NCBI GenBank assembly: GCA_002917075.1
Contig: NTMA01000157.1
Location: 1-42,387 of the forward strand
DNA: 42,387 nucleotides
Source of the DNA: Hawksworthiomyces lignivorus
Lineage: Eukaryota > Ascomycota > Sordariomycetes > Ophiostomatales > Ophiostomataceae
Direction of reading: 5' to 3'
In this document: positions 1-13,056 of the stretch, in pieces
Position numbering within the stretch: position 1 is the first letter of the stretch
Layout of the letters: the number at the start of each line of letters is the position of its first letter
Made by a program: the position numbers and the translations under genes
Notes under the pieces: generated by a model
Databases searched by the model: none
Seen by the model: the letters and a program-made list of their open reading frames with translations, nothing else
What the model was told of the DNA's origin: nothing

Positions 1-31
<31 letters not shown>

Positions 32-39
32 AAAAAAAA
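1..39. repeat. Poly-A tract at window edge
   Basis: The first 39 bases are A except for one G. A simple homopolymer tract, with no gene association visible. Confidence 0.9.
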
Positions 40-273
40 AGAACAAAAAGATACCTAGCAAGGGAGAGATTTACAAGCGGCACTGTTTGGTCTGTTTGGT
101 GGTTGTTAGGTGCGGCGGTAAGGCAGCTAAGCGGGCGTGCAGAGAAAAAAAAGCTGCAGGCAGGAAAGGGGGCCAAGGGGGGGTGTGGGTGGAAAGGAAA
201 CAGGAAGGAGCGGCGCTGTGAATAAAAATACATTAAAGAGAAACAAGAAGAGATGAAAGAAGGAGGCGGGAAA

Positions 274-301
274 TGTCTCTCTCTCTCTCTTTCTCTTTCT
301 C
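274..301. repeat. CT microsatellite
   Basis: A run of CT dinucleotides passing into TTTCTC units, inside a longer pyrimidine-rich stretch (about 270-420). Such stretches are typical of fungal promoters and 5' leaders. Confidence 0.8.
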
Positions 302-838
302 TGTGCTCGCCAGCTTTCTCCTCTGTGCTTGACCCCTCTTTACGTCCACAGTGTCACTCTTTTCACTCTTGCAATTTTTCACTTTTGCCTCGTTCTTTCC
401 AGATGTTCCTATTTCTCTTTCTCAGATATGAAGGTATGCAGATGTATGCAGCGAGGCGGCATATTCGCAAATTCGGTGAATTACGGAAAGCTCGAGACAG
501 AAAATAGTAAATAGTATCTTACGAGTACTCCACTTGGAAGAGAGACACTTATAGGGGAAATGAGCTTTTCTAGGTCACCTGTTTCTCACTGCCTTCTCGT
601 TTTCTTCGTACTTTTTCCCGGCTTTTCTGGCGATAATCGGTAGTAGCACGACAGGCATTTTTTTCCTGGGTTCTGCTAACTTGTCCGTGACCTTGTGAAC
701 CGTTGTGTTTTTCATTACTTTTGGCTGCCTTCTTTTTTTTTAGACTGGGTCTCGAGCGACCGGGGATACGAAATTTTCCTTTCCTATTTGGTCTCTAGCA
801 TATAATTTTTTTTTTCTTTTTTGTTTCTTTTTGCTCTT

Positions 839-840
<2 letters not shown>

Positions 841-884
<44 letters not shown>
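841..884. repeat. Poly-T tract of 44 bases
   Basis: Forty-four consecutive T residues, preceded by further T-rich sequence from about 806. The length is exceptional for this window, and the true length may be uncertain because long homopolymers are error-prone in assembly. Confidence 0.9.
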
Positions 885-3762
885 CGCTGATGTGGGGAAT
901 TTTTGGATTTTTTTTTCCCGTCCTCTCTGTGCTATAATTGTAACTGCAATAATAATTTCCTTACGAGAGAAATGTCTGGGATAGACCCGAAACGAGTAAC
1001 GGAACATAGCTTAGTGGGCCAGGACTGGTTTTGCGCTCACACCCCCTCGACGCATGGGCGACGAAACCCGGGCGCGGTACACAGTCACAACCACAGCGGA
1101 ATTCCAGTGCTATCGCTTGTTTGGGGAAGGTCGCACGAGCAGCCCACTCACGCATTGCTCACCGTTTGCACAAGCCGTGAAGAGGGCGGTGGGCGCGCAT
1201 GTTTCTGACGAGCCTCTTCTGCGAAGGACAAAGACAGAAGAAGAAATTATCGCGGCGCCCAAATCTTGCAGATCGACGCCGCCTGTAAATCACGGAGGCT
1301 GGCTAGCTATCAGAAGAACTTTGCTGAGACAGCATATAATACTATGTAAGTACTGTTAGATAAGCCTAAGTCACGACCGAGGCAAGGGAGGAATCGCAGG
1401 TATAAAGAGAGGTGGAAGAAAGGGAAGAGGGAAATGAGGGGAGCAGCCTAGAAAGACGGAGTGCGTGAGAAGCTAGGCAGAACAAGGAGGGAGGGAAGAA
1501 GGCGGGCTGTGTCAGGGAGGTGAACAGCGCCAAAGCCAAGCCAGACTCGAATAAAAAAAGAAGAAGAGGACGAAATAAAGGAAGAATGAACGTAGGCAAG
1601 AAAAAAGACGAGAACAAGCCAACGAGAAGAGAAAAGGCGGTAACACATCTGTGATATCAGCACCAGTGCGGGACCAGTGAGGAGAAAGGAGCACGGAGCA
1701 GCATGGGATGGTGGGAGGCCAAAAGAAGGAAAGGAAAGAATATTAGAAGAAAGGCAAAGGGGGGTGTGTGTGGCTGCTGGAAGGGTGCTAGCGTGGACGT
1801 CTTAGTCTAAGCGGCATAGTGCATGCAGCAATATGCACGGCTGCCGCGCATCACTGAGTACGACTAGGTGGTAGCAGACGAGGATCAACTATTTCGACCT
1901 ACGAGCAATAGGCATACAGCGCGCGTGCAAGTACTGTGCACAAAGAAGCAAGTAAGCCCCCCGGGGAAGAGGCAGCGAACGGGGAGGCCATCCGGTGAGG
2001 TGAGAGACGAGGAAATCAATATGCGGAGTGCTGTAGCTCCGCGCCGGACGCAGCGCAAAGTGCACACGCAATACGTTTGCGCAGCACATCGTTGGTGATG
2101 TCGGTCTGATGTCGAAAGGAGGGAGGACCTATGGAGCATACGGGGCACCCGTCAAGTCCTTTTTGTCCGAGTCTGCAAAAATCCCCATAGGCTGTGTGGC
2201 CATGATGGCCCATCTGGGGGGCGCCCTGTCGTCCCTGGCTCGACTGGGTCCCTGGCGTCAAGTCACTTGCATGGAATCTTGCCGAGCCTTGATTTGATCT
2301 TTCGAGATTGCATGGGAGGCGAAGAAGCGAAAGCGAGCGAAGACAGTCTCAAAGACAGTGCAGGCAGCTCTTTTGGGCGAGACTGCTCCCAATATCTTCC
2401 TGATACCTGGACTGGGCTGTTTCGTCTCACAGTGCCGATGTGACGCAGCATTAACCGCGCACTTTGTACGAAACAGAAAAAAAAAAACCTCTTTCCTATT
2501 TTAAACACAGCCAATCACAGAACACGAAATTTCGATTGGCCCATCTCGTCCTGACATCACACGCTTTGTCTATTAGTGAAGGATCACTTACACATACCAG
2601 CGCGCACTTGACCGTTGGGAGGTGAGCAGATTCGGAAGCAGAGGCGGTTTCACATCGCGAGCGAAAACCAAGACGATGGCGTTGTCCAGAGCTGACATTG
2701 ATCTGGTGCCTGCCAAAGGAGAAAAACAGCAACCACAGGAGAGACAATCAATGGCGCTGCCAGGAGAGGAAAAAGAAATCTCTTCAATTGCCCGTTTTAT
2801 CCTATTGGGCGACCAGGGCGCTGCAGAGTTAGGCACAGGAGTCGATCAACAACAAATAAATTAGGAGCTATAGCTGAAAGGAGGCGGAGGTATATTGCAG
2901 CAGAGCCAGAGAGCTCGTATTTTACGTCTGCGAGAGCGCGCGACTGACAAAAAAAAGCTCTAAGCAGCCACGCAGAAAGGACGCGTGCTAACACTGAGCA
3001 CTAAGAAAACTCTGCTCTCTTAGCCAAAGGGCTGTTATTAATTTGTAGTTACCGGGAGCAAAGTTCTCTGGAGCTGCCGATGCTCTCTTTGCCTTTGCAA
3101 TCGGTATGCGACTGCTCAGCTTTCGCTAGGCTTAGGCTTAGATCCTTGCTACCGGAAAATAACCGAAAAGAAAAAAGCTTGAAATTGCCACGAGGTATTA
3201 AAATACTATTTTTTAAGATGGAGACGATTAGCCACATAACGGAAGGGCGGATGCAGAAAAAAAAATAAATAAAATCAAATAGAAAGAGAGAGTTTTTTTA
3301 CGCAGAGCGTGATGATTACTGCAGGCCCATCTCCTTCGCTTTTATTTTTTTTTCTTATTTTTTTTTCTACAAATATACGGGTCATATTTATGGGTGCGTT
3401 TTCGTCTTATACGAGTATGCTTGCGAGACTGGATATATGGGAGTACAGAGGCGAAAAGAGCTTCGGGGAGTGGCAACAAAACAAGATACTAAGCCTACTT
3501 TTGCTCCCGCGAGGTTCCGCTGTGCCTGGCCTCGGCTGCCCTGCAGCAAACCTCTTTTTTTTTTTTTAACCTCCCCTTCTTTTCCTCTTCTCGGTAGATT
3601 CTGCAATGCAACGCAACCACCCCCCCCAATTCCTCCACCTTCAGGATTACCTAACCATTCGACCGGGCGATTTCCTCAAATATCGTCATGGTGATAAAGG
3701 CGGTGAAGGCTTTCGTCGCGACTAAGCCATGCGGAGGGTACGCCCTTGTACTCTGCACCGGC

Positions 3763-3776
3763 ACGGAGTACTCCGT
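3763..3776. repeat. Perfect 14-bp palindrome ACGGAGTACTCCGT
   Basis: The sequence reads the same on both strands. Parts of it recur near 41233 (TACTCCGTAC) and 41910 (TACGGAGT). From memory, such TACGGAGTA/TACTCCGTA words are frequent dispersed elements in many filamentous ascomycete genomes; a function is not evident here. Confidence 0.7.
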
Positions 3777-4705
3777 ACGCCGTGGCTGGATGTACTTTTT
3801 GCACTTGGACGCTGACACATCCATTGGTTGCCCTATGTAATTTCTAGTTTGTTATTGGTTCGAGTTGCACCTCTACTCCCTTTTTTTTTTTTTGCCTTTG
3901 GCCTCTTTCTGGTGGTGGGTATTATCGATACTTCTGTCTTGTTCTTGTTCGAGGCCATGATCATATCTCAGCGGGAAGCTGTCTTTCCGTTTGACTTGCT
4001 TGATGCCATTAATTCGCTGATATTGTGAAACAAGAGCAACTAGTATTAAAAAAACCGCAACGCAAAGCTCATGCAAAAATAACAGTCCCAGCCATGCCCC
4101 TTTTTTCCCGTTTACAACCTTTCCTGTATACATGTCTTTGGCCAAATCGTATATTACCCCAAAGCTGGGAGATTCCGACCTTTGATATCTAGTAGTACAT
4201 ATTCGAGACAAAACGACATCCGTCGTGATTATCGTCAGATACCGCTGCGCTCCTTTTGGGTTTGTAATTTCCTCCCCCGGCCATCTAGTTCTCGCAGAAC
4301 CCCCTTTTATTCATAAGCTCAAAGGCCACGCCGTCAGCCGTGGTCGGCGTCCCTGTCCGAAATAAACGCCCAACCACCGCCTTCAATGCTCTCCGAATGA
4401 AAGACCCTGCCTTTGTAATCTGCTCTCCTTTTTGCTCCGCGTCTGGAAACAACAAAAATCATAACATATAAAGCTAGAAAGTGATGGACATGTGGGCAAT
4501 CCACATCTGCGTTTGTCCATTGCCTCTAGGCATACGTAGATATCTCCCGTGATATATAGCACTTTCGACAATGGGTATTCTTCAATATAGCAGAACATAA
4601 GCCAAAAATAATGCAAGAGATGCCGCTTCATGGTAGTCTCCCCTCAGCGCAGGCAGAGGTCAACGAATCAATACGCAGTACAGCTCGGCAGCTAGGGGCA
4701 GCTGT

Positions 4706-7700
4706 CTATGAGCGACCCGCCAGCGATGCAAAGCGTTCAGAAACCTGATTTGGCAATGTCAGCAAAGAGTCTACAGCAGCACTAAAGTCAGCGTATAATG
4801 AAAGACAATAAACAACGTACCTCAGGCGCGAGTTTGAGGAACGGGAGCTCGAAGAAGTAGTATCGTTCGTTCTTGACAAGCTCCGCAATGACTACCAGGA
4901 GGCCCCAAGGCTGGGGCCAGTAGTTGATGATTCTCTCAAAGAGAACGCGGCAGATCTGCTCCCGAATCTCCGTCTCCTCGGGGTCTGCCAGGTCGTGTCC
5001 GAAAATCTCAAACAGGGCCAGCCCAAAGAAGCTCGTGTGCGCATTGGGATACCGCAGCTGGTTGACAATGCTGGAGATGAAGTAGTAGCGCCCTTCGGGA
5101 GAGAGCTCGTGCAGCACCATCGAGAGCGTCGCCGTGTCTGCGCCGTCGGCCACGAAGACCGGCCCGCCGCTGCGTGCGCGCGCTGCAGCGTGATTTCCAG
5201 TGTATGCCACGACGGCATCGACGACGGCCACGTTGGTCGCGATGGGGACCTTGGCCCATGTCGTGTCCGAGTTCTTCGTCTCCGTCTTGCCGATGGCGTA
5301 CTTGATGTGCGCCACGATCTCTTCCGAGGGCCCCGACTCGAAGGCCTGGTCGAGCAGAGCCGCAAGGCCCAGGCGCGATAGTACGGGCGCCGGATCGTAC
5401 CGGCTGACCGGCCCGACCGATGCCTCTTCCATCCGGTCGAGACGCACGCTGGGAAGTAGCGGGTCTGGCAGCTTGGAGACCGAGCTGGGGTTGGCGAACA
5501 GGATGATGTTCAGCGGCTGCACCAGATACGGCGAGAGACCCTGGCAGAGCTCAATGTGGTTGGTCGCGAGGTAGTCGGGGAAGTCGTGGTACAGGATCAG
5601 CAGCAGCTTCAGCGTCGCCCGGTACAGGTCCCTGGTGAAGTTGGACGCCTCGGCCACCTTGAGCTGGTCGCTCGTGTAGGCCAGCATCTGCTTGATGATC
5701 TTGGTAAAGGCGTCCCACCCGGCGTTGCCGGGCACCTGCAGCAGAGACGGCATAAAGATTCTGTGCTTGATGAGCTCGACCCACGCGTAGACAAAGTACG
5801 GGAACGTCGCAGGCCCTAGGTCGTTGAAGCGCGTGGCAAACCGGAGCAGGATCTCGTTGCGGTCCGCGTTCGAGAGATGGTCCGAGATGCTGTTGGCGCC
5901 CACCAGCAGCATGCAGAAGAATCGGAAAAACACCCGCTGGTTGTAGACGTCGCCGCGCTGCACGTAGTGGTGGTTCAGCAGCATGATGGACAAGGCGAGG
6001 ATCGAATCCAGAAGCTCCACGCGGACGGAATGTCCCTCAGGCGCATCGCCGTCGGGGCCGCAGGCCTGGACGAAGATTGCAATCAGCTTCGCCACAGAGT
6101 CGATGCTCGCGTACGCGTCGGTCACGCTACTGCCGGCGTGCAGGCTGAGCTCAAACCGCTCCACCGACTTGTCGACGGCGATGCGGATGAACAGGAACAG
6201 GTCGTCCCGGTCTGCGATGATGCCTCTGGCCCGCATCTGCTCCACAAAGATGAACGGAATGTTCTCCGGCACGCTCGGCTTCTGGCAGAGGTGGACCCAT
6301 TCGTCAAAGATGTACTCGATCTGGTCCTTGCGCTGGGGGGTGAGCGCCTCGTGCGAAGTGATCTGCATCGGCGGCTGGGAGACGGGCGCGAGGATCCTGG
6401 CCTTGAACTCCTGGCCGCCGGGCACCTCTGGGTCTTCGTCGACCCAGGCCCACGCCTCTGCCAAGCTGTTCACGAACTGGGCATAGAGGATCAGTGGCGA
6501 GTCGCCGATGAGAGCCAGTTCCAAGAGGCGCATGAAGAAGACGATGGATCCGTCCTTTCTCTGCTTGAGAGACATTGCCATCGCGTTGTCGATGATGGAC
6601 CAGTCCAGGAGGCCGGTCGGCAGCAGGGAGGAGATGAGCGGCAGGCGGAGGAAGGCCGCTCCGGGCTGCGCTTGGAAGTACTGGCCAACCCTGCTCGTCA
6701 GCGCAGGGCCGGCGATCTTGCGCAGCGTCTCGAGCACGTGGACCAGGCTCTCGATCGCGAGGCTGTCTTCGACCATGGGGTTGAATAGCATCGGGCAGAC
6801 CTGGTCGGCCGCGTACACGGCAAAGTCCTCGGCGGACTGCTGCGCTTTGATGATTGTTTGGACTAGCGCGTCAATCACGTCGAGAACAGGGTGCGGGCGG
6901 GGCAGCTCGGAGAAGTGCTCCTCCATGGCGTCTGTGGCGGCGCGCTGCAGCTCGAGAACCAGCTTATTGACGCGCTCCATGAGCATTCTCACATCCACGT
7001 TTGGTCCCGCCTGTCGGCCATTCATCAAGGAAGCGGCCCCGCCAGCCGCAGCAGCGTTGTGCGCATGAGGATACGCCTGAAGCTGCGACGTCACGGAGGC
7101 GACCGAAGGGGTCTCGGCCGGCGTCGGCACGTTGGGAAGAGAGCTGTACTGATCTTGCAGAACCTCGTTTGCCAGCGAGCGCGTGGCGTCCGATGCCGAA
7201 GCGACATGGGCGGCCGAGATAGCGGAGCCTGCCGTGGGCCGCGGGTGGCGAGCAAAATCGTCATAGATGGCCATCTGATCAGCATTCAGGCCGTTCATGT
7301 TGGGGCTGAGCTTGTACGGGTTCGGGATGGTCATCGCCCACCGGCTCAGAGACGGATCGACGTAGGGCTCGTTGGGCCGCTGCATGCGATGGCGTCTGCG
7401 TGCCTCGATCTCGGGCTCGATCATCTCTTCAATCTCGTAGGCCGCCCGCTCCTCCGTCGCCTTCTCGATCACGCTCGACGCGTAGTCCAGGTTCGAGTTG
7501 ACGCACATGATGATGGTTCCTTCGGGGAGGCCCTGGGGGAGATCGGCGGAGAGCGAGCGCATGTAGTTGGTGAAATTGGCCCGCAGGGGCTCCTTGGAGG
7601 TGACCAGCGCGAGGCTGCCAGCGGTCGCCTTGACCATGCTCACGGCCGAGTTCCGAACGCGGGTCTCGTCTGGCTCCGTGGCGAAGTCCTTGTGGATCAT

Positions 7701-10700
7701 CTGCTGAGTGGCAATAGCAGCAATAGCGACTGATCTGTCGACGACCGGCTGGATGATGTCCTGCAGCGCCCGGACGAGCGCGTCCCGCACAATGTCTTCC
7801 AGCCTGGAGGCGCTGACCACCATCTCGCTGACGGGCGGAACGTGTACCTTGGTAATGAGCTCGGGAATCATGGCGACCATGCTGTTGGAGACGACGTTGG
7901 AGACCAGGCCGTGCGCTGCCGAGAGGCCACCGGCCGAGCCGACGCCGGCATGAGCGAGGCCGTTCAGAGACAGGTTGTCAAACGATTCGAGGGCGCCGGG
8001 TGGAAGCTCAGGCGGGAGCTCCATGGCCATGCGGTTCAAGATCTCGCCCGAGGGTTCGATGCTCTTGTGGTCGATGCTGAGGGTCTGGCAGAGGACCTCA
8101 ATCTCGAATTTGAGATTCAGCTTGAGCTCTGCGTTGTGGTACAAGTCGATGAGGAAGTGGATAATGTCCATCAGCCAGGGGTTGGGCGGCTTGAACACGT
8201 TGGAGTGCTCGCCCTGGGCGAGGACCTTGCAGACAAAAGGAATGGCCACGATCAGGCGCTTTGTGTCGTGCGCCTCGATCAGCAGCTGCTTGAATGCAAT
8301 GTTTCTATGGCGGATGGGCTTGTCCCGGGCGAGGGTCAGGAGGCCCAGCCAGCCGCCGAGGTTCTTCAGATGCGTTCTCTCTGTGGAGTTCTGCATAGTC
8401 GCCTCCGAGTTCAGCATCCGCGACACGCTCACGTACGTCTCGCGCAGCACCTCGGCCCACAGCGCTTTGTCTTCAAAATGGCTGACGAGCTGCAGGTAGA
8501 CCTTGTGGTAGTTGGGCTGCATCTTGGCGCGCTCTTCGACGAGGTGGCTGGCAAACCACTGCTGGTATTTGGTCTCCATCATGGCGTGGATGTCCAAAAA
8601 CATGGTCTGCAGCGTGCTAGCGGTGATGTTGTTGAGCAAGAACTGGATCTTGCCCTGGGTGTCGCCGTTCGGGTCTTCGTAGGAGATGCCAGGCGGCGGC
8701 GGGTCGACGTTGATGGAGACGAAGGGGGGATAGTGCTGTTCGGCCGCCGACGAGTCGTCGCCATTTCCATTCGTCATCGAGTCTCCGCCGGCAGAGGCGC
8801 CGGGAATGTGGGAGCCCGAAGCACGGCCGGCATCTTCTTCGCCCTCGCGCACGACATCGTCTGCCTTTTTCCAGGCTTCTGTTCCATGGAGGCTCTTGCA
8901 CTGCAGGAGCTGGCGGCAGAAGCCGGGCCACTCGCGGAAGCGCGAGTAGAGCTGCATGAGAGCCTGCATGCCGAACTTGAACATGGGGTGGTCCTGCTTG
9001 TGGTCGCGGACGGCCTCGAGGATCATGCCGAGGCCGACCTTAAGAGGCAGATCCGAAATGAGCTTGTGCGAGATGAGGCCGCCGAAGAGTACGGCAGTCG
9101 TAGCAAGCGCCTCGAGAGGATAGTCCCCGAAATGGCTGTATTCCTCGAACAGGCTGTTAATCATGCAGGCGAATATGTCTTGTTCCAGGGGGTCGCGGGA
9201 GTGCTTGTAGTGGTCCATGATGCGGACGACCTCGCGTACTTCGATCTCGTTACTGTACATCTTCTTGAAGTGCTCTTCCATCTTTGCGTTTGCCTCTTGC
9301 GGCAGGGCATGGCTGGTCTTCTCGCTGGCCTCGATGATGTCGTCGAAACCTTCTCCGTAGTTGATGAGGCGAGGGTAGATAGCGATGCACTGGCGCTGGA
9401 GCAGGACCAAGTCGGGAATCGGGGCCGTCTTCGGGAAGAAGTCTTCGAGAATGTTGAGCAGCGTGGAGACAGTACGCACTTTCAAGGGTACGTTTGCTTT
9501 GGCAGAAGGCTGCTGGCCGTCTGCGCTCTGGGTCTCGAGCTGGGACTTGATCATGAGGAACTGCATCAGCGGCCGCGCAATCTCAGCACTCCGGTCGGTG
9601 TTGTTCTTTGCCCATTCGGCGAGGTCGACGTAGCCCTGGCCGTGCGCGTAGGCTACGAGATCAAGGCCAAATCCATTGATGAGATAAATGAGCTCGTTTA
9701 GCCAGTTGTGCTTCACGGCGTGCTCGAAGATGAGCGGGAGCTCGCCGGGCTTCGACGCATGCGCGTCAATCAGCCGCTCCATCACCCACTGCTTGTCCTT
9801 CCTCCACAGGCTATCAAAGACGAAGTCCCAATTCGGGTGGCGCTTATAGAGGAAGTTCTCGAAGAGAGAAGTGAGAGTTTCGACGGCGGTAATGGGCCAC
9901 GGCTTGGGGACGCCAAAGGCAGAGACGACAAAAATGTCGAGGTTGGGGACGACGACGGTCTGGAAGAGTCGGCGGGCCTCGGTGTTGGTGGACGCGTGCT
10001 GCGAGTGGAGCGCAACGTGGAATATGGCAGAGATGGCGGCGAGCGACACGAGCGGATGCTTGGCGGCTTCGGCAGCGCGCTCGCGAACTTCGGGAAGGGC
10101 GTGGGCGTAGTCTTCGAGAGTGAAGGTAGGCTGGATGTCGGGAATGGTGGTGGCATCCAGCTGGTCAGCGGACAGCGATGCAAACGCAGAGATGAAGGAG
10201 AGCTGCGTTTCCGGGTTCTCCCAGTTGCCGCCCCAGAGGTGCTGAATGTCGAGAACGCTCGTGTCGTCCCGGGCGATGGGGACGAGAGCATTGTAGAGAC
10301 GGAGGAATTGCGGAGGGGAGAGGCGAGCGCTGCGCTGGTCAAAGTATGAAACCACGTCTTGCCAGCGGAAAGAGGAGGGGACGACACGCCGCAGCGCAGC
10401 CACGAGGACGGACGGGTTGTGTGAATGGGTCTGGCTGACGGTAGTGTAGGTCAAGGCGATTGACACCTGCTCTTCGGTGACGAGCGCAGCGGGTCGGTTC
10501 TGGAGATATGATGCACAGGCATCTTCGTCTCGGGTGAAGTCGACACCAGTCTTTTGTATGTAGAGGGCAAGGGCATTCGCAGGCTTGTCGGCCAGCACGC
10601 GCAGCAAGTCGAGGGCGGCAAGAACTTCGGGCGGAGGGCCGAGATCGACACCTTCGTAGCGTTGGCTGACCTTGTAGGCTAGCTCTGATTTGGCGGCGGC

Positions 10701-11747
10701 ATTGAAATTAGGAGGGTGCAGTTGAATGAAGCGGTCGACAATGATGGAGATGAAGCCAGAGCTGAGATCTTCGTGGTCGCCGTCTGGTTTCGTCAAGATG
10801 TTGACAAAGGTGGGAAAATTTGTGGATAAAATGGCGTCCGCTAGAAAAGGGGAGATGACTGTTAATATTGGCCTGGGAGGGGGGAAGAGAGGAGAGAGTG
10901 AAGAAAGCAGACTGCAGTAGACAGAAGATGACGGACCTTTCGTTTTGAGGTCAGAACGTGACCCAAGCTTGAAGGCCAGAGCTAGTATGGTCTTTTCGAG
11001 CGCATCCAGCTTGAAGTGTTCCATAAACGTGGACAGGTCGAAGTCACGAAAGATGTCTTCGGTGCCAATCTCTATGGACTCGGCAATCCTTCGAGCCTGT
11101 TCTGGGTCGTGTGATATCTTTTGCATCTCCGACGTCAAGACCTGGTAGGTTCCCGCACTGCCCCCCGGCCTGTTGAGGCCGGGGAATATTTGGGAAGCAC
11201 TACTGGCTACGAGACGAGCAAAGTATTTGGTGAAAACTTCCATACCGGACTCATCGATAAGCTGGAGAGTCGGGATAGTTAGTTCCTAGAGCTCCAAAGG
11301 TGACCGTCTCGAGACCCCGGGGGGGGGGGGGGGGGGGGGGGAGGGAGGGGAGATGAGAGAGGAAAGGGGAGAGGATGCCGCCAGTTTCGTTTGCTGGGCC
11401 ATATAATGGCCACTGGGGCAGACACGAAGCCCAGAGACATGCATTGATACCACAGAGGTGGCACCCAACGGTCTAAAAGGAGGCAGCTAGAACAGACGTA
11501 TGTCACTCACCTTTCTCAATTGCTCCCACTTTGAAGGGTCGTCTTTTTCTTCCTTGATGCTGCTCAGCAGAACAAACACCTGGGCAATGACGATTTTGGA
11601 GACAGAGCTTGTCCCGGTAGGACTGCCGGTGACCGGACTGGCACTCAATGCTGCGGCTTGCGAGGGATGGGGTGAGTGACTGGAGCCCGTTTGCAGGGCT
11701 TGGGCAGGACTCGGAGAGAACGTTCCCGCGCGAGGTGGTGGGACCAT
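4706..11747 (-). CDS. NOT1: CCR4-NOT transcription complex subunit 1 (NOT1/CNOT1)
   Basis: Scaffold of the CCR4-NOT deadenylase complex, which shortens mRNA poly(A) tails in the cytoplasm and also acts in transcription. Exons on the minus strand: 11747-11511, 11261-10937, 10840-4821 and 4744-4706, giving about 2206 residues, normal for the family. The visible architecture is an N-terminal HEAT region (about 80-900), a MIF4G domain that binds the CAF1 nuclease (about 905-1140), a CNOT9-binding DUF3819 segment (about 1180-1330, around HVPPVSEMVV) and the C-terminal NOT1 domain (about 1830-2195, around HDFPDYLATNHIELC). Splice sites were set by frame and by conserved joins (WEQLRK/LIDESGMEVF, DLKTK/ADAIL, APE/VSERFASL). 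The 96-nt second intron is frame-preserving and has no stop. The last exon encodes only 12 residues. The start is the least certain part: ATG 11747 fits a short serine/proline-rich N-terminus, while an in-frame ATG at 11876 or a further upstream exon is possible. Large open frames on the opposite strand are shadows. Confidence 0.95.
11319..11341. repeat. G23 homopolymer inside NOT1 intron 1
   Basis: Twenty-three consecutive G on the plus strand (C in the NOT1 transcript), followed by GAGGGAGGGG, about 60 bases from the NOT1 acceptor at 11262. The plus strand could form a G-quadruplex. Confidence 0.85.
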
Positions 11748-12105
11748 GAGGGAGAGCTGGCGAGGGGGATAAGGGAAGATGTTGCAACTATCCACGGGGT
11801 CGGACAGGAGCCACTTCCTCACCCGACGGAAGAGAAAAGAGGGAGCAGGGGAAGACGGGGGACAGGCGGCAAGCAACGGGGCGCAAGAAGCAAGGCTTCG
11901 GACATGGACAGGCGAAGAGTTTGCGGCGCACAGAGAGCTTTGAGCAGAAAGGAGGAGAGTGTGAGAAGGAAGACAAGAGAGGAGGCGAGACGGGCGAGCG
12001 AGACGGGAGAGACGAGAGAGGCGAGAAGGTGAAGAGAGGGTGAAGAGAGGTGGTGGGCGAGTGGGCTGTTGCTATCACGTAGGCAGGACAATTCTGCACA
12101 AACAG

Positions 12106-12134
12106 ACACACACACACGCACACACACACGCACA
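12106..12134. repeat. CA microsatellite
   Basis: CA dinucleotide repeat interrupted by two CG steps, in the presumed NOT1 leader. Confidence 0.85.
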
Positions 12135-12990
12135 GAAAGCGAGTCTCCAGAGTCAGAGCCTACACGAGTCGCGTAAAAACCTAGGCAGAAAACGCAGGGT
12201 CAGCATGAAGAGTCGAGTAGCGGACGGTAGATGCGAAAGAAGACGCGCCGATGATGGAAAGCGAGGGCCGAAGCGAAGGTGACAAGCGGTGGTTGATGCA
12301 CAACGTGGCATCCCAAGGGCGAAAATTCTCAGTTTTTCCAACGTCTGTGAGGGGAGGGGAGACGTTTTAGGCTCTTACCGTGTGGCCGCCGAGAGCGAAA
12401 AGAAAAGACGACGAATGATATAGAATATAGTACAAGACAGAAGCAGAACAAATCGGCGTCGATTGCTGGTGAGCGAGAGGTGTTTGATGGCGAGAGGGAG
12501 AGAGAGAAGATTGGTGATGGAAGGGGGGAGTTTGTGGTAGTAAGGTATGGGTAGTTGTGGTAGTTGTGGTGGTGGATGCAGTTTAGGAAGATGGGGATTT
12601 TGTGGTTGAATTTTTTAGAGGAAGGGGGCTCAAAGCGCCAGATGCAGTTGCTTTCCAGGGACTTGGCAAGGGACTTTGCAGCGGGTATTACTGGATGAGG
12701 CGGCCTGGGCGTTTGGGCTTTTGGATGCAATTAGGTGCAATTCCCATTTTTTTTTGCAGAAGGGGGGAAGCAGAAGGTGCAGGTTTCAGATTGATGCCTG
12801 ACGTTCCAGGCAGAAACACACTGATAGAGAGAGAGATAGAGACACAGGACAGAGACACAAAACAGAGACACACAGGCCTAGCCTGGATTCGGCAGCTGGC
12901 AGCCAATTGTAAGGTCTTGTTCCACGCAGGGAGGCACCTCCATAGAGGGAGCTTGGACCAGCTGCCACGAGCTAAAGCATGTGCGCAGGA

Positions 12991-13056
12991 GTAGGCGTAA
13001 CTAAGTACCTAGGCGTAAAAGACGTAAGTAGGCGTAAGTAGGCGTAAGTAGGCGTA
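12991..13056. repeat. Tandem repeat of GTAGGCGTAA
   Basis: A 10-bp unit GTAGGCGTAA appears at 12991, then with variants from 13010, and as four near-perfect adjacent copies from about 13021 to 13056. No gene or palindromic structure is attached to it. Confidence 0.8.

Larger units (their letters stand above)
1..4705. other. Gene-poor region left of NOT1
   Basis: No coding gene is supported here. The open frames are short, low in complexity and lack recognisable domains. The stretch holds homopolymer and CT tracts, a 14-bp palindrome near 3763, and purine-rich plus-strand segments (about 120-260 and 1380-1760). Read on the minus strand, those segments look like the pyrimidine-rich leaders common upstream of fungal genes, so a minus-strand gene could lie beyond the left edge; that is inference. 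The 3' UTR of NOT1 should occupy the last few hundred bases (about 4450-4705). Confidence 0.5.

Noticed and set aside
3873..4211. Minus-strand open frame of 112 codons downstream of NOT1
   Set aside because: It has a hydrophobic stretch but no homology I recognise, lies in AT-rich non-coding-like DNA and ends in a poly-Lys run from a T tract.
5922..5929. A further exact TCGGAAAA word
   Set aside because: It lies within conserved NOT1 coding sequence, far from any promoter, and fits chance expectation.
5877..9701. Long plus-strand open frames (up to about 620 codons) inside the NOT1 locus
   Set aside because: They are antisense shadows of a GC-rich conserved coding exon, with no domain signature and no splice or start context of their own.
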